Below, in pieces: positions 8,338 to 16,174 of a DNA stretch of 64,000 bases. The notes below the pieces were generated by a model that was given only the letters and a program-made list of their open reading frames with translations, ran no database searches and was not told where the DNA came from. Location of the stretch: assembly GCA_018970445.1 (NCBI GenBank), contig JAGWWF010000001.1, positions 140,283 to 204,282 on the forward strand, written 5' to 3'. Positions within the stretch are counted from its first letter, which is position 1. The number at the start of each line of letters is the position of its first letter. Source of the DNA: Alphaproteobacteria bacterium (GTDB lineage Bacteria > Pseudomonadota > Alphaproteobacteria > Sphingomonadales > Sphingomonadaceae). Position numbers and translations under genes: made by a program.

Positions 8338-9636
8338 ATGAACAGCCCCAGCAAGCCCATCCGCGCCGGCCGCCCCACCACCAACCGCGATGATTCAGGC
8401 GTTGCCGCCCGCCGCGCCGCGCTGAAGATCGCCATGGCGGTGCTGGATCGCGGCGTGCCCTTCGATAGTGCCGCCAGCGCCGCCGATCCGCTGCCGCTGG
8501 CCCAGGATCGCGCCCTGGCCCGGCTGCTGGCGTTGACCGTGCTGCGCTGGCTGTCGGAACTGGATGCGCTGATCGACAGCGCCACCCAGCGCCCGCTGCC
8601 CATCGATGCCCGCGCCCGCCACGCGCTGCGCGTCGCGCTGGCCGGCTGGCTGCGGCTGAACACGCCGCCGCACGCCGTCGTCGCCACGGCGCTGCCGCTG
8701 GTGGATGGCGGCCCGCGCCGGCTGGTGCACGGCGTGCTGGGCACGCTTGTCCGCCGCCCGGCCGTGCTGCCGCCCACCCCGCGCCTGCCCGCGCCCTTTG
8801 ATGTGCAATGGGCCGCCGATTGGGGGGCCGCCATGGCGCAAGCCGCCAGCGCCGCCCTGGCCGATGAACCGGCCACCGATCTCACCCTGAAGAACCCGGC
8901 CGAAACCGATCACTGGGCCGCCGCGCTGGAGGGCATCAGCCTGGCACCCGGCCATGTCCGCACCGCGAAAAAGGGCAGCGTCACCGAATGGCCGGGCTTT
9001 GCCGAAGGGGCCTGGTGGGTGCAGGATTTCGCCGCCAGCCTGCCCGCGCGGCTGCTGCCGGCCCGGGCCGGAGACCGCGTGCTGGATCTGTGCGCCGCGC
9101 CCGGCGGCAAGACGCTGCAACTGGCGGCGCGCGGCTGTGATGTGACGGCGCTGGACGTGTCGAACGAGCGGCTGGACCGGGTGCGGCAGAATCTGGATCG
9201 CACCGGCCTCAAGGCGACGCTGATCGCCGCCGATGCGCTGCGCTGGCAGCCCGACGGGCTGTTCGATCATGTCCTGCTGGATGCGCCCTGTTCGGCCACC
9301 GGCATCTTTCGCCGCCACCCCGATGTGCTGCATCTCAAGGGCTGGGCTGATCTGGCCCCCGTCACCCTGTTGCAGGCGGCGCTGCTGCGCCGGGCGGTGG
9401 CCTGGCTGAAACCCGGCGGCCGCATCGTCTATGCCACGTGCAGCCTTGATCCGCGCGAGGGCGAGCGGATTGCCGAGCGGGTGATCGCCGGCGCGCCACG
9501 TGATCTGATCGGCGCCGATGAACTGCCCGCCGGCCTGCTGCCAACGGCCGAAGGCTTTGTGCGCACCCTGCCCGGCGCGGTGGCGGGCGGGCTGGATGGC
9601 TTCTTCATCGCGCGCCTGCACAAGCTGGCGGATTGA
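8338..9636 (+). CDS. rsmB: 16S rRNA (cytosine-967-C5)-methyltransferase RsmB family
   Basis: A 432-residue RsmB/Fmu-type methyltransferase. An N-terminal NusB-like helical domain (residues about 15-140) precedes the Rossmann methylase. SAM binding is seen in VLDLCAAPGGKTLQLAA. The two catalytic-region cysteines are in LLDAPCSATGIFRRHPD and in YATCSLDPREGE. It acts on 16S rRNA or a related RNA; assignment to C967 is by family. Start ATG 8338 chosen; an upstream in-frame start at 8284 would add 18 residues overlapping a purine-poor leader. Confidence 0.9.
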   Translation: MNSPSKPIRAGRPTTNRDDSGVAARRAALKIAMAVLDRGVPFDSAASAADPLPLAQDRALARLLALTVLRWLSELDALIDSATQRPLPIDARARHALRVALAGWLRLNTPPHAVVATALPLVDGGPRRLVHGVLGTLVRRPAVLPPTPRLPAPFDVQWAADWGAAMAQAASAALADEPATDLTLKNPAETDHWAAALEGISLAPGHVRTAKKGSVTEWPGFAEGAWWVQDFAASLPARLLPARAGDRVLDLCAAPGGKTLQLAARGCDVTALDVSNERLDRVRQNLDRTGLKATLIAADALRWQPDGLFDHVLLDAPCSATGIFRRHPDVLHLKGWADLAPVTLLQAALLRRAVAWLKPGGRIVYATCSLDPREGERIAERVIAGAPRDLIGADELPAGLLPTAEGFVRTLPGAVAGGLDGFFIARLHKLAD

Positions 9637-9673
9637 TCCCGGCCTGTCCTACAGCGGCAAGGCCTGTTATCAT

Positions 9674-9696
9674 GCCTGTGGACCTTCGGGCTTTTT
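9674..9696 (+). terminator. Weak intrinsic terminator after rsmB
   Basis: A 5-base-pair stem (GCCTG with CGGGC, one G-T pair) and an 8-base loop are followed directly by TTTTT, 38 bases after the rsmB stop. The stem is short, so termination is only possible. The rest of the 159-base gap to the next gene shows nothing recognisable. Confidence 0.35.
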
Positions 9697-9795
9697 CCCA
9701 ATGATTTCAACGCTGGTTCCCGGCGGATTCGTCAATTGTGTCAAAACCCGGCGGTCGGTTTCGCCTGCTCTTTCACAATCAAATGGCGCTTGCGC

Positions 9796-11376
9796 CTAAA
9801 ATTTCGGTTCGATCTTCCAGCCCGGGCGCTGCCAGCGGTTGGCGACCGACAGGCCCACCCGCCACGCCGCTTCGGCCTCCTGCGCGGCGGCTTCGAAGGT
9901 GAAGCCCGGCCCGATCTGATCGCACGGCTGGTGATAGCAATCGCGGTTGTAGCGGTCGATCAACGCCTGGCCCGCCGCCACCCCGCCGGCCACGATATCC
10001 CGCCCGGCGCGGAAGGCCAGCGCCGGCACGCCGCGCTGCACGAAGGGAAAATGATCGGAACGGAAATACCAGCCGGCTTCGGGATTGGGTTCGGGCACCA
10101 CCACCAGCCCCATGGCGGCGGCGGCGGCGGCCAGATCATCCTCGAGGGCCGTGCGGCCGGCGCCGATCACCTCAAGGCTGCGGGTGCGCGGCAGCTGCAC
10201 ATGCGGATCAAGGTTGATCACCGCCACCGTGTTCGCCAGCGGCACCAGCGGGTTGGCCGCGTAATGCTCGGCCCCCAGCAGGCCCTTTTCCTCGGCCGTC
10301 CACGCCGCGAAGATCATGGTGCGTTCGGGGCGCGGGCCGGCGGCGAAGGCACGCGCCACCTCGATCAGCTCGGCGGTGCCGGTGGCATTGTCGATGGCGC
10401 CGTTGCGGATGGCATCGCCGGCCGCGTCGGCCACGCCCTGGCCATTGGCATCCCAGTGCGCGCCGAACAGCACCGCTTCGTCGGCCCGGCTGGCACCGGG
10501 CAGCCTGCCCACGACGTTGTGGCTGATGAACGGCGTGGCGATGAGGCGACCGCTGGCACTGGCCGTGGCCGGCAGCGGCAGGGCGCGGAAATCGGCCCGG
10601 CGGGCGGCGGCCTTGGCACCGGCCAGATCCAGGCCGATGCCGGCCAGCAGCCGGGCCGCCAGCGGGCCTTCCACCCAGCTGGCAAAGCGCAAGGGGCCGC
10701 CAAACCGGGTGGCGGCCGGCACCATCTGCGGCACCAGTTCGGTGCCGGTCAGCTGGGCCAGCGGATAGGAGGCGGCAAAATCCTCGTGCAGCACGATCAC
10801 GCCCACCGCGCCCGCCCTGGCCGCCGCCGCAATCTTCAGGCCCACCCGGCCCTTGTAAGCCAGTGCCCGGCCGCCAAAGCCCAGATCGCGGTCCGCCTCT
10901 CCATCCGGATCGCCGGCCAGCAGCAACACCACCTTGCCCGCCACATCCACCCCGGCATAGGGATCAAACCCCTGATCCACCACGCCAAAACCGCCAAAGA
11001 TCATCGGGGCGGCGGTGATGGCAGTCTCCCCCGGCTGGCGCAGGGCCAGCGTGGCGTTGCGGCCCAGCACGATCGGCAAGGGGCCAGCGGGGCCGGTGAT
11101 GGCCAGCGTGGCCCCGGCCGCCCGCTCCAGCCGGATCAGCGGCACCTCCTGCAGCCAGCGGCCGCCATCGCCGGCCGGTTCCAGCCCGGCGGCGCGCAAG
11201 CGGCGGGCGAGATAGGCCAGCGTATAGGCCTCCCCCGCCTCCCCCGGCCCGCGCCCGGCAAAATCATCCGATGCCAGCGCGGCGACATCGGCCGCGATGC
11301 GGGCCGGCGAGAAGACAAAGGGCGCAGCGGCGGCCGGGGTGGCAAGCAGCAGGGCGAGAAGCGGGAAGATGCGCAT
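9796..11376 (-). CDS. Exported M28 family metallopeptidase with PA domain
   Basis: A 526-residue protein with a signal peptide (MRIFPLLALLLATPAAAAP). Order: N-terminal peptidase part, an inserted protease-associated (PA) region around 120-250, then the M28 zinc core. Zinc ligands and catalytic residues are visible as GAHWDANG (His, Asp), NATGTAELIEVAR, AAWTAEEKGLLGAEHY (catalytic Glu pair), INLDPH, and FRSDHFPF (His). M28 enzymes of this type are aminopeptidases acting in the periplasm or outside. Start ATG at 11376 begins the signal peptide; another ATG lies two codons upstream. Divergent from rmuC. Confidence 0.92.
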   Translation of the reverse strand: MRIFPLLALLLATPAAAAPFVFSPARIAADVAALASDDFAGRGPGEAGEAYTLAYLARRLRAAGLEPAGDGGRWLQEVPLIRLERAAGATLAITGPAGPLPIVLGRNATLALRQPGETAITAAPMIFGGFGVVDQGFDPYAGVDVAGKVVLLLAGDPDGEADRDLGFGGRALAYKGRVGLKIAAAARAGAVGVIVLHEDFAASYPLAQLTGTELVPQMVPAATRFGGPLRFASWVEGPLAARLLAGIGLDLAGAKAAARRADFRALPLPATASASGRLIATPFISHNVVGRLPGASRADEAVLFGAHWDANGQGVADAAGDAIRNGAIDNATGTAELIEVARAFAAGPRPERTMIFAAWTAEEKGLLGAEHYAANPLVPLANTVAVINLDPHVQLPRTRSLEVIGAGRTALEDDLAAAAAAMGLVVVPEPNPEAGWYFRSDHFPFVQRGVPALAFRAGRDIVAGGVAAGQALIDRYNRDCYHQPCDQIGPGFTFEAAAQEAEAAWRVGLSVANRWQRPGWKIEPKF

Positions 11377-11419
11377 GGCCAAAGCATGCCGGCGTTGCGT
11401 TCGCTTGCCAAGCGGCTAT

Positions 11420-11434
11420 GTTCTGCACCCGTTC
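11420..11434. promoter_or_regulatory. Candidate LexA (SOS) box, GTTC-N7-GTTC
   Basis: Bases 11420-11423 and 11431-11434 are GTTC repeats separated by exactly seven bases (TGCACCC). This is the alphaproteobacterial LexA consensus. It lies 30-50 bases before the rmuC start region, in the gap between rmuC and the divergent M28 gene. The motif is short enough to occur by chance about once or twice in this window, so position next to a DNA-recombination gene is the main support. Confidence 0.5.
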
Positions 11435-11447
11435 CGCCCGTGCGAGG

Positions 11448-11480
11448 CTGATGCCCATGTCTGATGCCCATGTCTGATGC
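11448..11480 (+). repeat. 13-base tandem duplication over the rmuC start
   Basis: The 13-mer CTGATGCCCATGT occurs twice in tandem (11448-11460 and 11461-11473), followed by the first seven bases of a third copy. The unit is not a multiple of three. ATG codons therefore appear in all three frames (11451 and 11457; 11464 and 11470; 11477). The frame opened at 11451 encodes only MPMSDAHV before a TGA at 11475. Confidence 0.9.
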
Positions 11481-12759
11481 TGTGTTGATCCTGATCGCCC
11501 TGGGGGCCGGGCTGGTGCTGGGGGCCGGGCTGGCGTGGCTGGCGCTGCGCGGCCCGCTGGCCAGCGCCCGCCGCGAGGCGGACGACCGGCGCACCAGATT
11601 GGCCGAATCCGCGGTGGAGATCGCCGCCCTGCAAGCCCAGCGCGACGAACGCGAAGCCGCCCATGCCCGCCAGCTGACCGAGCTGAACACCCGGTTCGAA
11701 GCGCTGGCCGGGCGGGTGCTGGAACAGGCGCAGGGCCAGTTCCTCAACCGCGCCGAACAGCGCTTTGCCGAAGCCGAACGGAAGCAGCAGGCCAGCCTGG
11801 CCGCCGCGCTGGCACCCGTGGCGGAAACGCTGACCCGTTACGAAGGGGAGATGAAGAAGATCGAGACCGCCCGCGGCGAAGCCTATGGCAGCATCAAGGA
11901 AGCGGTGGAGCAGGTGCGGGCCGGCCAGGAACAGGTGCGCACCGAGGCGGCCCGGCTGGTCGGCGCGCTGCGGGCCAGCCCCAAGGCGCGCGGCCGCTGG
12001 GGCGAACAGCAGCTGCGCAACGTGCTGGAAATGGCGGGTTTGGCCGAACATGTCGATTTCGCCACCGAGGTATCGACCACCACCGATGATGGCCGGCTGC
12101 GGCCCGACGTGATCGTGCGCCTGCCCGGCGGCCGCCAGCTGGTGATCGACGCCAAATGCTCGATGAACGCCTATCTGGATGCCTGTGAGGCCACCGACGA
12201 TGCCGCGCGTCTGGCCTTTCTGGAAGCCCATGCCCGGGCGCTGCGCACCCATGCCGACCAGTTGGGGCGCAAGGCCTATTGGGATCAGTTCGCCGGCACC
12301 GCCGATTATGTGATGATGTTCATCCCCGGCGAACAATTCCTGTCCGGCGCGCTGGAGGCCGATGCCGGCCTGTGGGAATATGCCTTTGAACGCAAGGTGT
12401 TGCTGGCCACGCCCACCAATCTGGTTGCCATCGCCCGTACCGTGGCCGTGGCCTGGCGGCAAGAGACGATGGCGCAGGATGCAACCCGCGTCGCCGAACT
12501 CGCCAAGGAGCTTTATGGCCGGCTGGCCACCATGGGCGGCTTTGTCGAACAGCTGGGCGATCGGCTGGGCAAGGCGGTGGCAAGTTACAACAGCTTCGTC
12601 GGCAGCCTGGAATCCAAGGTGTTGCCGCAGGGGCGCAAGTTCCTGGAATTGTCGGTCGATCCCGGCGCCAAGAGCCTGCCCACCCTGGAGCCGATCGAAA
12701 CCGCGATTCGCGAGGCCCGGCGCGACCGCGACCTGGGCTTCGACACCCCCGTCGGCTGA
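11464..12759 (+). CDS. rmuC: RmuC family DNA recombination protein
   Basis: A 431-residue RmuC. An N-terminal membrane helix (residues about 5-25) is followed by a long coiled coil rich in Glu/Arg/Ala to about residue 160. The RmuC nuclease-like core follows, with RGRWGEQQLRNVLEMAGL, DGRLRPDVIVRLPGGRQLVIDAKCS and the FIPGEQFL motif. The DAK triad is the PD-(D/E)xK-like part. RmuC limits inversion at short inverted repeats in E. coli. The exact start is uncertain (ATG 11464 or 11470) because a 13-base duplication has multiplied ATGs. A GAGG sequence at 11444-11447 is 16-22 bases away, farther than usual. Confidence 0.9.
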   Translation: MPMSDAVLILIALGAGLVLGAGLAWLALRGPLASARREADDRRTRLAESAVEIAALQAQRDEREAAHARQLTELNTRFEALAGRVLEQAQGQFLNRAEQRFAEAERKQQASLAAALAPVAETLTRYEGEMKKIETARGEAYGSIKEAVEQVRAGQEQVRTEAARLVGALRASPKARGRWGEQQLRNVLEMAGLAEHVDFATEVSTTTDDGRLRPDVIVRLPGGRQLVIDAKCSMNAYLDACEATDDAARLAFLEAHARALRTHADQLGRKAYWDQFAGTADYVMMFIPGEQFLSGALEADAGLWEYAFERKVLLATPTNLVAIARTVAVAWRQETMAQDATRVAELAKELYGRLATMGGFVEQLGDRLGKAVASYNSFVGSLESKVLPQGRKFLELSVDPGAKSLPTLEPIETAIREARRDRDLGFDTPVG

Positions 12760-13860
12760 TCAGTCGAGCACGCCGGCAATGATCAGGATGACCAGATAGA
12801 CAGACATGGTCATCACGGCGGCGAGACTGAGATAGAGGGTGCGCCAGCCGGCGCTGAACCAGCTGAGGCCATAGGCGCCGCGCAGCTGCACGAACATGTG
12901 CACGCCCGGCGCCAGCAGCAGGGGAGTCCAGACGATCTCGCTCACCACATTGGCCGCCAGCAACAGGCTGCCCATGATGAACAGCAGGCTCATGAAGCTG
13001 ATGGAATACAAGGTGAAAATCGCATGGTCATACAGGCCGGTGCCGCGCCGCCACACGAACGCCAGCCACAGCCACGGCAAGGACAGGGGCACCAGCAGGA
13101 AGCTGAGCTTGTAGGCCTTGCTCTGCAGCTTGTAGAGCATCAGGCGGGGATTGGAGAGCGCCTTCTTTGCCTTGGCATCCAGCCAGGGCAGGCCGAAATT
13201 TATCTTGACATCGCCGCGGGCATTGGCCGCGGCGACCTCATCGATCAGCTTGTCGGCGATGCTGGTCTGGCTCGGTCGGCCGGCGGCGGCATCCACGGCC
13301 TGCGCGCCAATCGCACCAATCACCCGGCGGCCGGTCTGCAGCCGCTGCACCTCGGCTCTGTTGCCGGCGGCGCGGGCGGCTGCGATGTCGCGATCAATCT
13401 CGGCAAGCGCCTGGCCCACCTCCTGGCTGCCCCTGGCGGCTTGCTGGTCGTTCAGCTGGATCTGGGCCAGATTGTCGTTGAAACTGAGGAAGGACAGCGA
13501 AAAAAACATCAGGAAAACAACAAGGAGGAACAGCGGCACCGGCGCGATGTAACGGGCGCGCCGGCCTTGGATATAGCTGCGGGTGAGGGTGCCGGGGCGG
13601 AAGGCCAGCATGGGCAGCGTCGTCCAGGCCTTGCCGTCGAAATGGGTGATGCCATGCAGGAATTCGTGAACCACCTCGCCCACCGTGCGGTGCAGGTGGG
13701 CGCGCTGCCCGCACTGGCTGCAGAAGGCGCCGGCCAGCGGCATGCCGCAGTTGGCACAAGCGCCTGAATGGGCAGTGTTTTCCGGATGCGGTCGATCCAG
13801 CGCATGGGCGGCAAGTCCGGCCGTGGCCAGCGCGCCGGCCGCTTCGATCTGGTCTGTCAT
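12760..13860 (-). CDS. DUF3667 membrane protein with zinc ribbon
   Basis: A 366-residue protein. A cytoplasmic N-terminus carries two CxxC pairs (CANCGMPLAGAFCSQCGQ) forming a zinc ribbon, then HRTVGEVVHEFLHGITHFDG and RPGTLTRSYIQGRRARYIAP, the DUF3667 signature. One membrane helix follows, then a polar region of about 150 residues, then about four more helices. Function unknown. Its stop abuts the rmuC stop with no gap (TGA next to TCA), so convergent transcripts must overlap or end inside each other. An open frame upstream to 13896 is not preferred, because the ATG at 13860 gives the family-like N-terminus. Confidence 0.85.
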   Translation of the reverse strand: MTDQIEAAGALATAGLAAHALDRPHPENTAHSGACANCGMPLAGAFCSQCGQRAHLHRTVGEVVHEFLHGITHFDGKAWTTLPMLAFRPGTLTRSYIQGRRARYIAPVPLFLLVVFLMFFSLSFLSFNDNLAQIQLNDQQAARGSQEVGQALAEIDRDIAAARAAGNRAEVQRLQTGRRVIGAIGAQAVDAAAGRPSQTSIADKLIDEVAAANARGDVKINFGLPWLDAKAKKALSNPRLMLYKLQSKAYKLSFLLVPLSLPWLWLAFVWRRGTGLYDHAIFTLYSISFMSLLFIMGSLLLAANVVSEIVWTPLLLAPGVHMFVQLRGAYGLSWFSAGWRTLYLSLAAVMTMSVYLVILIIAGVLD

Positions 13861-13994
13861 CACGCCCCCCCATGGCAGATCATCGCCGGCCAGCAATCGC
13901 CATTTTCACGGCAAAGGCAAGGGGCCGGCATGCGGATGCAATTGCCTGATGGGCCGCTGCCCGCTAGGCTTGATGCAAGATCAAGGAGAGACTG

Positions 13995-14495
13995 ATGGCG
14001 GGCGTGAACAAGGTGATTCTTGTCGGAAATCTGGGCAAAGACCCGGAATCAAAGAGTTTTTCCAATGGCGGCCAGGTGGTGCGTTTCACCCTGGCCACGT
14101 CGGAAAGCTGGCGCGACAAGATGACCGGCGAGCGCAAGGACAAGACGGAGTGGCACAATATCGCCATCTTCAACGAAAATCTGGGCCGGATTGCCACCCA
14201 ATATCTGCGCAAGGGCAGCAAGGTCTATTTGGAAGGCAGCCTGGAAACCCGCAAGTGGCAGGATCAGAACGGCCAGGATCGTTACACCACCGAAGTTGTT
14301 CTGAAGCAGTTTCGTGGCGAATTGACCCTGCTGGATGGCCGCGATGGCGGCGGTGGTGACCGCGCCATGGGCGGCGGTGGCCGCAACGATGATTTTGGTG
14401 GCCAATATGGCGCACCGGCCGGCGGCAGCGCACCGGCTGCGGCCAAGCGCCCCGGCGCGTTCGATGACGATCTGGACGACGATGTTCCGTTCTGA
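13995..14495 (+). CDS. ssb: Single-stranded DNA-binding protein
   Basis: A 166-residue SSB. The OB fold spans residues about 3-110 ([65 protein letters not shown] across its length). A Gly-rich linker and the acidic tail [10 protein letters not shown] follow; the DxxPF end is the binding site for RecQ, PriA, RecO and others. AAGGAGAG lies just upstream of the ATG. The 134-base gap before it shows no LexA-type motif, so SOS control of ssb is not indicated here. Confidence 0.98.
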   Translation: MAGVNKVILVGNLGKDPESKSFSNGGQVVRFTLATSESWRDKMTGERKDKTEWHNIAIFNENLGRIATQYLRKGSKVYLEGSLETRKWQDQNGQDRYTTEVVLKQFRGELTLLDGRDGGGGDRAMGGGGRNDDFGGQYGAPAGGSAPAAAKRPGAFDDDLDDDVPF

Positions 14496-14516
14496 GCATT
14501 TGGCCGTTCCGGGGGT

Positions 14517-15017
14517 TCAATCCTTTTTCAGCACCGCAAACGGGCTGCGCACTGCGGCGGCTTCGTCTTCGGTCAGCAGGCCGGGCACGCTGCCGGGCCG
14601 GCGCGGATAGGGATCAAGGCCCAGCGCCAGCGCCTGGGCGGCGATTTCGCCCAGATCGACGATATCGCCGGCCAGCGGTTCCACATCCAGATCATCGGCG
14701 GCCAGTTCGATCTCGCCGCCATCGGGGGCCTCGGCCAGCCGCAGGGCCACCGGTTCGGCCAGGCGGAACGGCACCGGATCGCCGCTGGCCACGCAGGCCT
14801 GATCGCCGGCGGCCGTCACGGTGCCGGTCACGCGGATGCCCGTTGCCTCGCGCCGCACCTCCAGGGTGGCGGCCAGGCTGTTCAGCGCCAGCAGGCCAAA
14901 GCGGGTGGCCAGCGCCGCGCACTCCGCCACGCTGGCGGCGATCGTCACGCGCCGCACCGCGCCGCCAATTTCATGGGCGCGCAGGACATGGCTGAACTCC
15001 GGCGGTGCCGGGATCAA
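14517..15017 (-). CDS. DUF177 (YceD-like) protein
   Basis: A 166-residue protein of the YceD/DUF177 family, linked to 23S rRNA or large-subunit accumulation in bacteria and plastids. The middle has the conserved Cys in GDQACVASGDPVPF, and the C-terminus has IVDLGEIAAQALALGLDPYPRRPG, the family hallmark. The start is TTG, with the first bases overlapping the TGA of the upstream gene; no other start keeps the N-terminus. The usual neighbour rpmF is absent. The pairing with a ubiquinol-cytochrome c chaperone gene is typical of sphingomonads. Confidence 0.88.
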   Translation of the reverse strand: MIPAPPEFSHVLRAHEIGGAVRRVTIAASVAECAALATRFGLLALNSLAATLEVRREATGIRVTGTVTAAGDQACVASGDPVPFRLAEPVALRLAEAPDGGEIELAADDLDVEPLAGDIVDLGEIAAQALALGLDPYPRRPGSVPGLLTEDEAAAVRSPFAVLKKD

Positions 15018-15562
15018 TTGGCCGGCTCCATCAGGCCGGCATTCAGCCGGGCAAAGCTGGTGGCGGCCAGCCGGCCCGTCAGGCGGCGGCTTTCGCCCAC
15101 CACATGGCCCACGGCCGCCGCAGGCACATCGGCACCGCGATACAGGTTGCGCACCAGCGCATCGGTCATGGCAGCAGCATCGCCGCGGGCGGCGCGATAG
15201 GCCCCCATCCGTCCGCCCAGCGCCGCCATCATCTGGCCCAGGTGGCGGGGCACCGCCTGGTCGCTGATGCCGTCTTCGCGCAGATTGGCTTCCATGTCGG
15301 CGATGAAGCGATCGGCCAGATCGGCCGACAGTTGCGCCGCCGGGTGACGGACATTGCCGCCGGTCACTTCCTCCAGCCGCAGCAGCAGCAGCGAAAGCAC
15401 CAGCGCCACCATGTCGAACCGGCCATCCAGCGTGTCTGGCACCGCGCCGTCGATATACCAGTCCGCCCGCCGGGCTTCGGCCACGACAGCGGCATAAAGC
15501 TGGTCAACCGGGTTCGGCGGCGCACCGCCGACCAGGCGTTTCAGGCTGGCAAGGATCGACAT
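15014..15562 (-). CDS. Ubiquinol-cytochrome c chaperone family protein
   Basis: A 182-residue helical protein of the CBP3/UQCC1 family, which assists cytochrome b maturation in the bc1 complex. Family features are the YAAVVAEARRADWYIDGAVPDTLDGRFDM segment, and DMEANLREDGISDQAVPRHLGQMM near residue 105, each read here as a pattern of the YxxxVxxAR...PDTxxGRFE and R..G..D..V...M type. Start ATG at 15562. It overlaps the DUF177 start by 4 bases, so the two are co-translated. Confidence 0.88.
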   Translation of the reverse strand: MSILASLKRLVGGAPPNPVDQLYAAVVAEARRADWYIDGAVPDTLDGRFDMVALVLSLLLLRLEEVTGGNVRHPAAQLSADLADRFIADMEANLREDGISDQAVPRHLGQMMAALGGRMGAYRAARGDAAAMTDALVRNLYRGADVPAAAVGHVVGESRRLTGRLAATSFARLNAGLMEPAN

Positions 15563-15692
15563 GGCCCAACCGCTAGCATAATCGCCGCGACTGACATAAT
15601 GACAAGGTGAACGGGATTGTCGCAGGGCCGGGGGCCCGGGCGGCGGCCCGCAACCGGGGGCGGGGGCGCCAACCGGCCGGGAGTTTTTGGTG

Positions 15693-16172
15693 ATGACACG
15701 CAGTGCAACCCTGATGATGCTGACCCTGGCGGCGCTGGCCAGCGCCGGCTGTTCGCGCATCAAGGCCAACCAGGGCTATCTGATCGATGAAACCCTGTTC
15801 ACCTCGATCCTGCCCGGCACCGACAACCGCGAATCGGTGTCGCGCACCCTGGGCCGCCCCACCTTTGCCGCCCAGTTCGATTCGGGCAGCTGGTATTATG
15901 TCAGCCGGTTGACCGGCCAATATGCCTTTGTCGCCCCCAAGACGCTGGACCAGCAGATCCTGATCGTCAGCTTCGATGCCGAAGGCAATGTGTCGAAGGT
16001 GGAACGCCGCGGCATGGAAAAGATCGCCCGCATCAATCCGGTGAACGACAAGACACCCACGCTGGGCAAATCCGAAGGCTTTTTCGAAACGCTGTTCGGC
16101 AATGTCGGCGCGGTCGGGGCCGGTGGCGGCCCGATGGGCGGCCAGCCCGACGGACGCGACGGCCCGCGCTGA
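15693..16172 (+). CDS. bamE: Outer membrane assembly lipoprotein BamE
   Basis: A 159-residue lipoprotein. A hydrophobic signal ends in LASAGC, so Cys21 would be lipidated (the lipobox is weak at -3). The SmpA/OmlA domain follows: NQGYLIDETLFTSILPGTDNRESVSRTLGRP, then WYYVSR and the final KVERRGMEKI strand. BamE stabilises the BAM complex that inserts outer-membrane barrels. The ATG at 15693 is preferred; TTG and GTG codons sit directly before it. A Gly/Asp-rich tail ends the protein. Two bases separate it from the next gene, an outer-membrane barrel candidate. Confidence 0.93.
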   Translation: MTRSATLMMLTLAALASAGCSRIKANQGYLIDETLFTSILPGTDNRESVSRTLGRPTFAAQFDSGSWYYVSRLTGQYAFVAPKTLDQQILIVSFDAEGNVSKVERRGMEKIARINPVNDKTPTLGKSEGFFETLFGNVGAVGAGGGPMGGQPDGRDGPR

Positions 16173-16174
16173 TC

